A stretch of DNA of 64,000 nucleotides from Litoditis marina (GCA_964036275.1 OZ038435.1:1240001-1304000), one strand, 5' to 3'. Shown: positions 23,623-36,521, counted from the stretch's first letter. Numbers and translations: made by a program. The notes: generated by a model not told the origin, from the letters alone.

Positions 23623-24577
23623 ACACACATTCATTTGTTTGTTTTTTAGATTATTCCGGATGCGAAGCTAATTCTACGAAGCTGCCTCAAGCCGTTGCCC
23701 CAAATGCAGCTTATCATGACGTAAGTGTCTTTTTTGTGAATATAATATGAATAAGATTCGAATATAACTTTGTTTTACGGTTTTCCATGAATGACGGTGG
23801 AGTCTGAAAAAAGTGGTTGAATATTGCTTTCTTATATATGATATGTAAATATACGTATTTCATATTAATTAGCTTGGAAATAATTGAGTTTTCGTAGAGA
23901 ACAGCTGATTCAATAATGAATTACAGATCTCGCGTGACACATTCCGCCAATCGTCAAGCAATCTTCGTCACATGACGATTCCGGAAGGTTCTTCTCTTTG
24001 GCGTTTTTGTCTGAAAATAGGTATATTATGTTTGTTGTACCATTTTTAAGTACTACTTTTCGTCAATCGCAAATTCAATAATTTTGTATTTTGGCAATCC
24101 ACAAAACGACGTCGTAATTACACGAAGCCATAGTTTTTAGGCTAAAACCTATCGTTTGATACAAAACTGTGTCTTTTTTCCGACGTCTCAAGAGTCATTT
24201 CTTGTTGAGTTGTGCTTGGGTGCCCAAAAGGAAAGTTACTGTCTGTTTGCCTGCGTTTAACAAGTTTCCTAATCAACATTACCCAATACTTATTATATTT
24301 TCACAGTCACACGTTATGTTTTACAGTTACACACTATCTGGGCCGCCTCACCTCTTCTCCACTTTCTTCGTTCTCGTCGTATCGCCCACGAAGCTTTGCC
24401 TTCTTCTTCGGTTATGCTACAGAATGTTGTTTTGCTCGCTCGTTGTTGTTGATTATACTGTTATTGCCATGTTTCAGGTTTTTGTTGAAATATCGTGTTT
24501 TTACAATGTTGAAAGTTGTTATTGATGTTTTTATGCTATATTTTATTTCCGTGATTCGTTGCTATCGAGACCATTAA
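23623..24577 (+). CDS. possible small spliced gene, C-terminal hydrophobic segment (doubtful)
   Basis: Three plus-strand pieces have splice-like borders and compatible phases: about 23623-23719 (donor GACGTAAGTG), 23926-24018 (acceptor TTACAG, donor GTATAT), and from 24327 (acceptor TTTTACAG) to a stop at 24575. The predicted product starts MYTHSF, has a Ser/Pro/Arg-rich middle and a hydrophobic C-terminal half that could span a membrane. I recognise no family. Another frame through the first two pieces is also open and ends at about 23978, so the frame is uncertain. It would share a divergent promoter with FTSJ1. Confidence 0.22.
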
Positions 24578-24995
24578 AATACACTATTTGTTTTGAAACA
24601 AATTTTCAATCGTTTGAGAACCTTTTTATATTTATAAACATTTCGAGGAAAGTGTGGCCGAACGCCAATCTTTGTTTATTTGCGACGCGAGCGAGCTGAC
24701 CGCTCCGCGTCCTGATGGTCCAACGAGCAAGAGTGCTATTGGCTTACACGCCGTGAAATGCAAATGCGTACACATCGAAGCTACGACTTAGAACAAGTAT
24801 CCAAATAACCGGCTATCAAATAGGAGTTGTTAACGAATTAAAACAAGTGAGAGAGCAGAAGAAAAAAAAATTGAAGATTTCAAAAACCCACCCGTGGCAA
24901 CAAAAACGGTCGATACGCAAGTGAGCTTACCGTAAGATTTCTCAAAAGTCTAAAAAGTTGTAGTTTGATCTCGATCGACGAAGGACAAAGATTGT

Positions 24996-25556
24996 GAATA
25001 TCGACGAAAAACATCGGACCAAAACCACGAACACGATGCGATAGGGCAAGATCATCGTGTGGGTTCGCTTTGAAAAGTCCGAAACCTTTATTTGAACAAC
25101 CTTTACATAATTTTGGGTTGCGATATATAAATATTAGCAAAGTCGTTAAATTACAGTAGCACTTCTGATTCCAGTGATCTGCAAATGTTTTCACGACAGA
25201 ATTCCAGTTTCTTTTTCTCTTTTATTTCAAACAAAACATTCAAATTTGATAAGGGTTTACTCCAACATGCAATCCAACATATCTTGGGTTGCGATATATT
25301 CATATCGACAAAAACATCGGACCAAAACCACGAACACGATGCGATAGGGCAAGATCATCGTGTGGGCTCGCTTTAGTTGAACAACCCTTACATAATTTTG
25401 GGTTGCGATATATAAATATTAGCAAAGTCGTTAAATTACAGTAGCACTTCTGATTCCAGTGATCTGCAAATGTTTTCCCGACAGAATTCCAGTTCCTTTT
25501 CTCTTTTATTTCAAACAAAACATCCAAATTTGATAAGGGTTTACTCCCACATGCAT
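24996..25556. repeat. tandem direct duplication of about 260 bp downstream of alpha-tubulin
   Basis: Copy 1 (about 24996-25273) and copy 2 (about 25300-25556) share long identical blocks: the stretch beginning ACATCGGACCAAAACCACGA, then GGGTTGCGATATATAAATAT, then GATCTGCAAATG, and the end AAGGGTTTACTC. Copy 2 lacks a short segment after GGGCTCGCTTTA. Both carry TTTTATTTC, which reads GAAATAAAA on the tubulin strand, so the duplication may double the tubulin poly(A) region. Confidence 0.85.
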
Positions 25557-25676
25557 TCACAATGATAAAACATTCTAAAACTATAAAAATACAAAACGGT
25601 TAAAAAGGTTAAAACAATAAGTACAATACAGGAATGAGATCACAAATGGCACCATGTTTGACATATTGGCATAGGA

Positions 25677-28600
25677 CTAGTATTCCTCTCCGAATTCGGT
25701 CTCATCCGGGTTGGTACTGTCCATGGCCACCTCTTCGTAGTCCTTCTCCAGTGCTGCCATGTCCTCCCGAGCCTCAGTGAACTCACCCTCCTCCATACCT
25801 GCAGAAAATCGATATTAGACAACGAATATAGAGGGCGACCAATCTTAGTTGTAGTTTGATCTCAATGCACGGTATAATTAGAAACACAAACTACAAACAC
25901 AGCGCGAAGACGCAACATACACATTATATGCTTGGGTTGGTAAGATCATACCCTAAACGATTTCAGATCAAGGTGACCAATCACAAACAACTATGTTGCC
26001 GTTCCACGAACAACTATGTTCCCAGAGAAATAGATCGGAACAAAAAGGTAGGTTCTTCAATCTTTTAACTAGAAGTAGAAATTGCAGAAATTGATTCTGA
26101 TCTGCACGCTCTCCCAATGTGAACAGACCACTTTGTTATGAATACAAGAAAAACAAGATAATAGATAATAACTGACCTTCTCCCACATACCAGTGCACGA
26201 ATGCACGCTTGGCATACATGAGGTCGAACTTGTAGTCGAGGCGAGTCCAGGCTTCGGCGATCGCAGTTGTGTTTCCCAGCATACAGGCGGCTCGCGGCAC
26301 CTTGGCCAAGTCACCACCCTCAATTACCGATGGAGTCTGGTAGTTGATACCGACCTGAAAGGGAAACAGGGTTAATAAAACGACAATCAAACTTCATTTC
26401 AGTTATTAACCGATTCGAATATTACGAGAATTAAACTTGATTTAACCTATAAAACGAATTTGCAAAAGGCGATAAGTCAACGTTTCAGTTAATCAAATTC
26501 CCAAATTGATTAGGTGAACGTCCTTTCTACAGAAACTATCGTAGTTCTCCGATCACCCAGAATAAGCACCTGTTATCGTTGAACGGCTGACCCTCTATTT
26601 CTTGCAACAAATATGGAAATACGAACCTTGAATCCGGTGGGACACCAATCCACGAACTGAACACTCTTGTTGTTCTTCATTCCAGCGATGGCCACATTGA
26701 TGTCTTTCGGCACCACGTCTCCTCTGATAATAACACATCAGAATATGGAAAACCGTACCACTCAGGCACTCAATCAATAGGGGAAACTGTACGGGAACAG
26801 TATACAATAACTGTGTCTATCTTCAGTTAGTAAGCTGTGACCATATAACAGCAATAACTCCAATAGTGAAAGTAAGCATCCAAAAACCGTAAATTTCCCC
26901 GATATTAGCCAAAAAAATACCATGCCAAAAACTTCAAGGGAGTATGTCCGAAAACCACCCAAACAAAACAACCAACCTGTACAACAGGCAGATAGACATG
27001 TACTTTCCAGTCCGAGGGTCACACTTCACCATTTGGTTGTTGGTCTCGAAGCACATTTTGGTGATGTCGGTGACCGAGAACGACTCATGGTAGGCCTGGA
27101 AATTGAAATAGTACAACTATTACACAACTAGTAAAAAATATTACACAAATGAAAAACAAAGTTAAACATTGAGATACTATGTAGTGCACTCGTCGTCAAC
27201 TCTACAAACTTGTTTACAAACATTCTATTAGTCAAACTGAAAATGGTAAAGTGCAAATATCAAATTTCTAGAGTTTGCGAAAGGTCAATAATTAACCAAC
27301 CTTTTCGGCCGAGATGATGGGTGAGTAGGAGGCGAGCGGAAAATGGATTCTTGGATAGGGAACCAGGTTGGTCTGGAACTCGTTTAGGTCCACGTTCAGG
27401 GCTCCTTGGAACCGAAGAGAGGCAGTGACAGCCGACACAACCTGGAAGTACCAAAGTACAATATAGTGACTCCAGGAACAAAACTCAACACTAAAACGAA
27501 TCCAATCATTACAAATCATGAAATCTCTAGTTTTTCTATGTTATCACACGAAAAGTATTTTATAGGGCTCTTCATCCCCATCCTTTTTCTTTTATCCCTG
27601 GAACCCTAACAAATCGAATTTACAAACCTGAGCAATGATCCTATTGAGATTGTTGTAGGAGGGTCGATCGACTGCCAGATTTCTGCGACAGATGTCGTAG
27701 ATGGCCTGGTTGTCCACCATGAAGGCGCAGTCCGAGTGCTCCAGGGTGCTGTGCGTTGTCAGGACGGAGTTGTAAGGCTCCACCATAGACGTCGCCACCT
27801 AAAATGAGGTATTTAAACAGGGGAAACAGAAAAACACCCAACTCATGGAACTGTTGCACTATTCAAAGGAACAATGCAACGAAAGACAACGGAAGTGAAA
27901 TGTTAACTACAAAATTAGAGAATGCTTTATAAATTCACTACAGCTTACATGGAAATGATGAAAAATAAGTTCACAATGAGAGAAAGGAAAAAAAAATACC
28001 TCCGGAGCAGGGTAGACGGCGAACTCGAGCTTGCTCTTCTTTCCGTACTCGGCCGACAATTTCTCCATGAGAAGAGACGTAAAGCCACTTCCGGTACCAC
28101 CACCGAAGGAGTGGAAAAGGAAGAATCCCTGGAGGCCGTCGCAGTTGTCAGCCTGTCGACGCAACTTCTCCATCGTGCGATCCAACATTTCCTGGAAAAT
28201 TAAACATAAACAACAATAAAGAGATAAAAAAGCTACGTTTTTTCACAAAGAGAAAACGTGAAAAAAAGTCTCATATTTACGCATAATAAGCCTAGCTATA
28301 ATCTCCTAAACCAGCCGCCTGCTTGTAAGACCGTTAGATAATTGACCCGTCTCTTTGTAGCAGTTAGCAGATGTCAACAACTTCCGTATTAAAGAAAATC
28401 TATGAAAACCGGAAAAGTAATCAATAACTACCTTTCCGACGGTGTAGTGTCCGCGGGCATAGTTGTTGGCGGCGTCTTCCTTTCCAGAGATGAGATACTC
28501 TGGGTGAAACAGCTTGCCGTAGCTGCCGTGGCGAACTTCGTCTGAAACAAGGAGAATAAGCGGAGGGAGATGTGACATTCAAAAAGGGAAAATATGGATA

Positions 28601-29324
28601 ACGGTTTGGAATGAACGAACTATAAATCATAGTTTTACTATATAAAAACAGGAGAAGTCAAGAAAAGTACCTATGACAGAAGGCTCCAGGTCGACCAGGA
28701 TAGTTCTTGGAACGTAGCGTCCCTTCTGCGTTTCCGTGAAGAAAGTCTCCAGAGATTCGCTCTCACGGTCCTGAAAATGAATGTGATTACAAGTCACGAC
28801 AGAAAAATACAAAACGCCTTTAACCTAGAGCCTAGAAAGTATGTGGAATAAGCAAAGCAACCAGACCAGGCACGCTAATGACAGCTCGAGAACCAAATTA
28901 TCAAAATAATTAGTGAAACACGGAACAGGTGAAACAATGAGCAAACTAATAACAAAATAATAATAAAATTTATGAATTAGCTTACTGTGGTAGTATCCTT
29001 GATGACGGATCCATCGGGGCTGATCCCGTGCTCCAGACAGTAGAGTTCCCAGCAGGCCTGACCAATTTGAACTCCGGCTTGACCCACGTGACAAGAAATG
29101 ACAGAACGCTGAAAACAAATGAATTTAGTTACAATCATAATGTATCAAGGTTGTAACAAGCTAGACGAAGAAAGAAAACGCGGGTCCTCCCACTGTCCGT
29201 TCACTGACATCAAAAAAGATTTCCCCCGGTTCGGTAGCAAAGGAGTTTTTTTCGAAAATATCTAGTTATTTTGGTAAGTTTGTCATGATATGAACGAAAT
29301 AAAAACACTCATACTCACCGTCAT
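25677..29324 (-). CDS. alpha-tubulin, divergent isotype
   Basis: Eleven exons 5'->3': 29319-29324, 28986-29108, 28671-28770, 28432-28541, 28000-28191, 27628-27798, 27301-27441, 26977-27095, 26627-26723, 26177-26354, 25677-25798; 452 residues, full length. The first exon holds only M-T. The GTP-binding signature GGGTGSG, the loop DLEPSVIDEVR and the alpha-specific NVDLNEF segment with the GTPase-activating Glu are intact. The C-terminus ends EEY, so detyrosination is possible. It departs from the conserved isotypes in helix H4 ([19 protein letters not shown]), the N-terminus ([14 protein letters not shown]), the short weakly acidic tail, and the residue 40 loop, where Thr occupies the Lys40 position. 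The order of differences suggests a specialised isotype, perhaps for cilia, germ line or touch neurons; that is inference. The 5' UTR is 23 nt after an acceptor. Confidence 0.96.
25848..25904. repeat. foldback element, 78-bp family (short copy)
   Basis: GTTGTAGTTTGATCTC at the left and CACAAACTACAAACACAGCG at the right, in the last alpha-tubulin intron. Confidence 0.6.
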
Positions 29325-31094
29325 GATTATTCAGTAGAGGCAGTGCACTGAAAATGGACCAAAATTAATCAGATTCAACAGATAGTAATTGCTCAAAACA
29401 ACTATACAACTGTGCAAGAAACTTGAAAGAAAGCGGATGACTATAAATATCCACTTACACCTAATACTAAAATATCATAACTTGAACTATTGAAATAGCT
29501 AGCGGAGAGAAGAGCGAAGACGTTTGAAGGAGCAGTGGACTGAATGAATGGTATTCTGATAGAACTCGGCTCCTGAAAAGTGTTGGCGGGAAAAAGAGAG
29601 GGAAGGAAATCAGAGAAAAAAAGAGTATTCTGAAACGAGAGAGCAGAGATAGATCAATGATCAGCCGACGAGACACTGCACGCAAGTGAGAGAGCGGACA
29701 GATCGTCATCTGGAGGTGTAGTAATAAATGCAACGTTTTGAAAATGAGAAATGGAAATTGGGAAAACTTAACGAAGATTGAAATAAATACATAAAGTAAT
29801 AATAAAGTTAACAAATTCATGGATGTGGTTATTTAATTGAAGAAGGACGATTATGTGGACCAATCCCGTTACATCGGTCCCTTAAACTGCAATTGAAAAA
29901 TATATTGCGGTTTAAAGGACTGAAGCGTTGCGATTGGACCCACATAATCGTCCTTCTTTAAGAGCAGCCTACTCGCGAAAACTCAAATTCGAAAATACCA
30001 GATTTGCGCCGTTTTCAAACGTCATTATCAATCAGCGTTGGATTTTATAGTCTGGGCGCTAACATATATACATAATTTGGTATTTTGTTACGAATGTATT
30101 ATTTATGCACCTATTTCGTAAATCGCAAAAGCATAGCACAAAAGAAAACAAGGCGAAGTACATTTTATCTAGTTTAGCAAAGCCCTCCATCATTTCTGAA
30201 ATCTGAAATGCTATTGTTTGGCATCTTCATTGTGCACCATTTCAGATTGTTGCAAAACGTTTAACTTACAAGATTTAGAATGATCATGAACTGACCTTCA
30301 GTTGTAGCTTTCTGGTGGATTTCACAAGGTGAATCTCACCAGCTATCGAGCAGATTGTCGGGACGTAGATCAGACAATATAAAGCAGGTTTTGGAAAATG
30401 CATTCGTGTCACATCAGCGGCATAAGATAATAGCTCTCAGGCAGTTCCCAGCCTATTCGCCAGCGACTTATTCACACATTTATCACGGTTTCGACAGGAA
30501 CTCTTCTTTTGTTGGTTTCGACATAAAGGTTTCTGATAGGCCTCATGGGCAATACCTCCCACGCTGTAGTATGAATCTTACCCAAACTTCCACGCGATAA
30601 TTTGACAACGAACTACTCATGAAACAGGTATATATGTTGCTCAAAGAAGATCACGCTGCATTGTACCAGTGCGTCTGCTTTGGTGTGTCAGTTTGCTATC
30701 TATGCATTTCTTTGTAATTCATATTCATGATATCTGCTGCTCATGCAGATCAAACTACAACTACAACTTCATTACCTACAGTGTTCTTCACCACGAGCAC
30801 TGTTTTCCAGATTTCATGTTGATATCTAACGGTCAATCCTGTAGCCGCTGCTGCTGATAGTGTTTGCACTACATGACACCTTCGTGGGCGAAAAATAAGA
30901 CATATAAAACAAAGCCGGTTCAAGTCTGCTCGCCCAGCATCAACTCATTTCCTAATTTTATCTCGATTCCTTTTTTTGATTTTGAGCCAAACAGTTGTGT
31001 ACACGTTCTCCTGCAATTTCCTAGAAGATTGAGAGTATTTCCCTGATAATTTTAAGTTATCGAACAAAAAAAACCAATTGTATTATTTCCAGAA
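29325..31094. other. divergent intergenic region between alpha-tubulin and the Tyr-rich gene
   Basis: Both genes are read away from this 1.8-kb spacer, so it should carry both promoters. It contains a purine-rich stretch (29500-29720), a foldback MITE (29838-29962) and a foldback half motif at 30746. No TATA box or initiator could be assigned. Short plus-strand frames at 30355-31046 are not convincing. Confidence 0.5.
29838..29962. mobile_element. foldback MITE, GAAGGACGATTATGTGG family, copy 2
   Basis: Left TTGAAGAAGGACGATTATGT, right the complement ending CATAATCGTCCTTCTTTA, with internal arms matching throughout. The whole element could fold into one roughly 57-bp stem. The nearby TTAA on both sides could be a target duplication, but it overlaps the repeat ends. 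Confidence 0.78.
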
Positions 31095-34000
31095 ATGCGC
31101 TTCAAACTGTTTGTCTATCTGCTTTTTGTTGGATTTTGGTTACTTGACGCAAAGGCTGTGACCAAGTCCTCTACAACCACCCCTTCAACAACTACACCAA
31201 ATATTGATAATGCAACGAGGCCAGCAAAAGGTAGGAAGAGGTTTGAGTTACTTTCGTGCAATATTTCAGTCAACTCAGTTCAACCGGTCAACCCGTAAAC
31301 AGTCGGGTTTTTGACACTGTTCAATTCACCCGGCTTTGAAATCAAGAGCAGAAATTCCGGCAGTGCAGGTTACACCTTCTATAAGGTTGCTTCACCAAAA
31401 ACCGCGACGAGGCAAAATATTTTGCGTGTGGTTGAAATCATAACAGAACACAACCAAATGTTAATGTTTTTTTAATACGGGTCAACATACTAACTGAACG
31501 TTGATTATGCACTTTAATTGTCCATGAACCGTGGAAAATGCTTAGTCAAAGCGTTGGCAATAGAACGAGATGCAGTAAGTTGGAGATCTCGGAATGCTCT
31601 ATCCTCTCACCATACAAATTGTTCATTCTCTAGTCAACTTTACGATTACTTTTCACAAAGAGGAAAACAAACAGGAAAAATATGATTTGTAGGAGTTCTT
31701 TCTTTTTACAGTTTTTTTCTACAAACAATTTCACAGATATCTTGCTGCACAGCCCGGTGGCGTACAACCAGGGCGCAGTTCTGAAACCCGCCTTTCCGGC
31801 TGTCGTCAAAATTCGCGCCAAGACCAGCGCCGCGGATACGGTAGGTGTACTGTATTGTTCGGATAAAAAGATGGACAAGTCGATTCGCTATGTGTATTCA
31901 GAAACATTACGTGAGAATTCACGGATCGGTCAAACGAATCTTCACGGTTTTATGATCGGCGGAAATGCAATTTTTAATCAGCAAAACTAAATAAAGAAAC
32001 GTAAAAATACAAAGCATGATTTCACTTTCAATTTCATTTTGGGCAATTTCGCTCAACAAGTTTTTCAACAAGTTTTTATTGGAAAACAGTCTCTTGAAGC
32101 GTTGTAAAGGTCATTTATTCCTACAGTAACTGAATTTGAACGTCAATGAGTACAGTGTAATGTGGGTGCGAACACATCGTAAAATGAGGTACACAGTATT
32201 AGTACTGATGTTCATCTGGCAGCGACTGTATCTAACTATACCCACTCCAGGAGGAAGATCTAGAGAAAGACGTACTTACTTTGGCCAACTCACTCCGACA
32301 TTCGAAGAGTGAGTTTTATTTTTACACTATGTTCTTACTCAGACAAATTGAAATTATCAATGCTCTTCAATTACTTGATCATATGTCTAGAAGCTAATTG
32401 AGTTTCATAAATCTTGATCTCTCCGTTCTTTTAGTAGACGCCCTCTATTACTTCCGTTTGGTATAAGTAGTCTTATCCCATTAGTTTTATTAATTTTTGC
32501 ATTACAACTAGAGAGACACAGTTTTATATCCCGCTCTTTCGAGGGGATTCCAAAAATTGAGTAAAACTCATAATTTTTCGTCTGCACGGAAATCTTTAGT
32601 AAAAGGCGAAAGATTTTCACGGTTAAATGCAGACGAAACAGAGATATTAGATAAATGGCCAAAGAGGCACACCAGGCAAAGATCCGTATCTAGTACAGGT
32701 GTGCGCCGCAGACGAGAGATGGAGAGTGAGAGACGCAGACACTGAGAAATGTCAGGGAAATTTCGAAATAAAAACTAAACTTTTGGAATAATATGTACTT
32801 ATCGTACTGACTATGATTTTTATGTCAAATCCGATTCTTAGTTTTTTTAGTGAAATCATCATCTAACCGGTTTTTCGGTAACTTCACCGGTTGTCAAAAG
32901 CCTTCAATCTAACGCCAACTTATGTTTTGCTGTCTGTTTCAACACTAACTTTATTTGGGGTTTAGGTTACTTTCAGGTTACCTAGTCAAGTAACCTGAAA
33001 CAAAAGTTACCCGGTTAGGTTACCGAAAAAAAACCGCTTAGATAAAGAAACGACCCGAGTTTTTTCAATCCAGGCTTCAGCGGTAAGAAGGGTGGTTTTG
33101 GCTCATCCTACGGGCAGTTTCTGGTGGAAAGGGAGAAGTACCCCCTTACCGGCGATCCCTATGCAAGGTTAGCTATACCTTATCTTGTATCAGAATTGTA
33201 TGATTGTAGAGTTATAGTTTATTTCTCCATTTCCTCGCTCAAAACAAGAAAAACAGTTTGTGAGGTTGAACTGACATATAGGGATTGTTTTAGAAGGAGC
33301 AAAAGAAGGAGACTAAACACAACGTAATTCCTATATTCTGTTCTGTAATTTGGTCTAACAGTTCTTATTAGAAAACTATAATGTGTGAGCAAACCACGCA
33401 GACACTTTCTCAGAAAAGAACATCAGGATCTAGATTCATTATAGAAGTTGGCTTGAACAAATGTTTTTATATATAAACTCTGTAAAAAACGTTCTTCTTC
33501 TATAGTGTGTTCGCTGAAGTTAAGTCACATTTCGTAGGAAGTTGAAAAGTTATATAAATTTTCGACTTATTTATTTCAGTGGTTTTCGTGGCCTGCCCGA
33601 GTCTCAAGTTGGGTCGTCCAACTCATACCTGGGCGCAATCACGAAGGCCGGCCGTGGCACTGGCAGGAACACTTTCGGAAGTTATGGTGAGTTACAGAGA
33701 CTGACATAAACTACAGAGTATAGATACGAGTACAGATACTTCGAGACCCAGTTGTCGAGCAAAAGCGCGAGGAATGATATTTCGAGGAGTCGTATAGTTT
33801 CCTACTTACACCGAATTAACGAGTATCGAGTTGAGTCGATCGGTCGATAGGTAAAACGTAGCCGACATCTTGGAAATTCAGTAGTGTAGGAGTCTCAGTA
33901 AAATTTGTACATACTGTGTTCGAGCTCACTCGATACTTATGGGCGTCACAACATTTTGGGTTTTCGTATGTTTCACATTAAAGAAAGAGATTATGTAGAC

Positions 34001-36521
34001 CATTACCAACGCTTCGATCCTTTAAACTGCAATACATCAAATTGCAATGTTAGTTTGTAGGCAGCGTTGACAGCGTGAAGGGCCAGATGTCAGTAAATCG
34101 GGCCGGAACCGGCTCTTCTCCGTACCAAACCGGATCGACCGGATACGGCGGAGGGACATATGATCTCACTGGTCAAGGTATGTCTTAGGGTGTATTTATC
34201 CCGGCTTTTTATCCTAACCTGCTTCTCCTCAAGCATATATTAGTTTCTTCTCTCCAATCCTTTAACTGCGAAATTGTTGTTTCTATTTCTGGACGGGACT
34301 TGCTGATGATTTTTCACATTGGAAATACATCAGAGTATGTATCCGAACCAAAAAATGGACTTTTTTCAGGTGGGTCCAGTTTTGTCTCCACAAATAACAA
34401 TCCATTCACGGGCTACGAAAACCAAGAGAGTACTTCCGGATATAACACAGGTGACAATTGTGAATTATTTGTCAGATGTTGGATTATAATTATAACTCGG
34501 TATGGAAGAATCGAAAATGTTTGAGATCGTCGTTGTGATGTATCGTAGGTTTGCCTAGATGAGACAGGGAGGAAGAGTAAGAAAGAGAGAGGGAGAGGGG
34601 AAGAGAGAACACAGGAGGGGAAAAGATAGAGAAAAAGAGAGAGAGAAAGAAAGCAAGACACGGAAATAAACTGAACGAGAAACATGAAGAACAAAATAAA
34701 ACATTCGCGAATAGTTTAATCTGAAATTACCCTTGGAAACTACGTTAATTTTTCAGGCACGAACAACTATGTACCTGATGTCAATAACAACTTCGGTGGG
34801 TACAAGAACCAGTACGGAACCCAAGGCTATGTCACTCCGGGTCAGAATTACGGTCAGGAAACCGCCTACTCCAGCCAGAATCCCTACGTAGCAAGTGTCG
34901 GGGAAAACTACGGATCAAGCAGCTCCTATTCGGGAACGAACTATCCCCAAGCTGAAGTTAACTCAGGTAACACTTCAATATCTATAGCCATCGAGCGTGC
35001 ATTCACCGACAATGAAACGGGACATTGGGACATTGAGAATTTGGAATGGGACAATGGGACATTGGTATGAGACATTTAGAGAATGAGACGCATAAGTTAG
35101 TTTGGAGGGTTTACCTTTTTTAAATCTCTCTGTGTCTAATCTGAAGTACTTCTCTATGTCTATTTTGAAGCAATTTAGCTTGTTGCAAAGTAATATTGTA
35201 ACTGTCACAAATACTTCGGTAGTCTCCATAAATGAATAGAGAAATTTATATGTGTGATCTTGGATGTCTTTACCGTTCATATTGTCAGGAGCGCAAATAA
35301 TGAGTTGCCCCCCCCCGTAATGAAATTTTTTTTCCAATACTAGTTCCTTGTTCGCGGTGTTATGAACAAATTTTGTGGTAGGAGGATTGATAGGGGATTG
35401 CGCAAATGGATAGAAAATAGGGGGAAGGTCAGTCAAATGAACCAAACAAGTTCTTCATGTATTTTACAGGCCCGACAAACTACGGTAGTCAAATGAATGG
35501 TTACGGTAGCAATACGGCAGACAACAACTATGGAACAACCAATCAGAACAGCGGATACGGTAACAGCTACTACGTCACAGCTCCTCCAGTTGTCAACGGA
35601 GGAGACTATTCTCCGTACGAGGCATCAAACTACAATCAGAACATAGACCAGGCTGTAAACTACAATTCATATGGAACGGTGTCAAATATGCAGCAGACCG
35701 GTGAATACGGCACGGCGACGACCGGGTACGGAAATAGTCAGACGGTTAAGACCGATTCCGGATCAAACGACAACCAGGGAAGCGGAATAATGACCAACTC
35801 CGGATCAAACTACAACCAGGGTGACTATGGTCAAGAAAAAAACTATGTGAATACAGTACCCCAGACTGATCCCTACTTCAGTAGAAAGTATGAAACATTC
35901 GGAGAGAGCAAATATACGCCAGAGTCATTTGTCGATAACAACAACTATGAATCTTCGAATTACGGAACAAGTCAGCCTACCGACTCAAACTATGGCCAGT
36001 ATAACGTTGGAGATCAGAGTGCAAACTACAACTCCTACGGAACACAAAGCTATGGTAACTACGGCGTCCCAGATGCTGTTTCTAACAACAATCAATATGT
36101 CCAAAATACAGATTATGGAACTTCATCATCAAACTACAACACGTTGCCTCAGACTAACCAAGCCAATAGTTACGGTGGTGGTTCTTCAAGAGTGGACTAC
36201 AACATTTTTGGCAATACACCAAATTACGAATCAAGTGCTACGCCGAACTACAACTCATACGGTACCTCAGCAGGACATATTGGTTCTTCATCCTCCATGA
36301 ATGGTTACTCCTCGAATGGTTACTCCTCGAATGGTTACCCGGACCAAAATACAGGCTACCAGCAAACCCCCACTCCTCAAGGCTACGGAGTTGACTTCAG
36401 CATGAATGTTGGTTTTGGCAGTGCAATGAAAGATGGTAGAAACACGAATACCGCCGGTATTACCAACAACTTCCCAGTGTTGAACACTGAGCTAGACAGT
36501 TATAGAGGGAAATCCCGCTGA
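31095..36521 (+). CDS. secreted Tyr/Asn/Gly/Ser-rich low-complexity protein
   Basis: Nine exons: 31095-31230, 31737-31840, 32251-32308, 33074-33167, 33580-33686, 34061-34177, 34370-34450, 34757-34966, 35470-36521; 652 residues, phases agree. Residues 1-21 (MRFKLFVYLLFVGFWLLDAKA) form a signal peptide; a Thr-rich stretch follows that could be O-glycosylated. From about residue 100 the chain is dominated by NYGS, YGT, SNYN and GYSSNG repeats with almost no hydrophobic core and no cysteine pattern. Nearly all introns interrupt after the first base of a Gly codon, as in genes grown by exon duplication. Such compositions occur in cuticle, eggshell, silk-like and adhesive proteins where Tyr cross-links. 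I recognise no named family. ATG lies 2 nt after TTTCCAG. Confidence 0.85.
32861..33043. mobile_element. MITE with ATCTAACCGGTTTTT ends in an intron of the Tyr-rich gene
   Basis: Begins ATCTAACCGGTTTTTCGGTA and ends TTACCGAAAAAAAACCGCTT followed by AGAT. The interior holds a second palindrome (AGGTTACCTAGTCAAGTAAC). Confidence 0.6.
33980..34052. repeat. half copy of the GAAGGACGATTATGTGG foldback MITE
   Basis: AAAGAAAGAGATTATGTAGAC followed by CGATCCTTTAAACTGCAAT matches one arm of the complete copies at 5130 and 29838. Confidence 0.5.
34557..34680. repeat. purine-rich (GA)n-like tract in an intron
   Basis: GAGAGGAAG-type low-complexity sequence in the intron between exons 7 and 8 of the Tyr-rich gene. 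Confidence 0.8.

Larger units (their letters stand above)
23435..25676. other. region between FTSJ1 5' end and alpha-tubulin 3' end
   Basis: Holds the FTSJ1 upstream sequence, a possible small plus-strand gene (23623-24577), a GC-richer stretch at 24655-24775 of unknown nature (GCGACGCGAGCGAGC), a foldback half motif at 24958, and a tandem duplication just downstream of tubulin. Confidence 0.5.

Noticed and set aside
35890..36300. 136-codon Thr/Ile/Gln-rich frame inside the Tyr-rich gene
   Set aside because: An out-of-frame shadow of the NYGS-type codons of the real exon.
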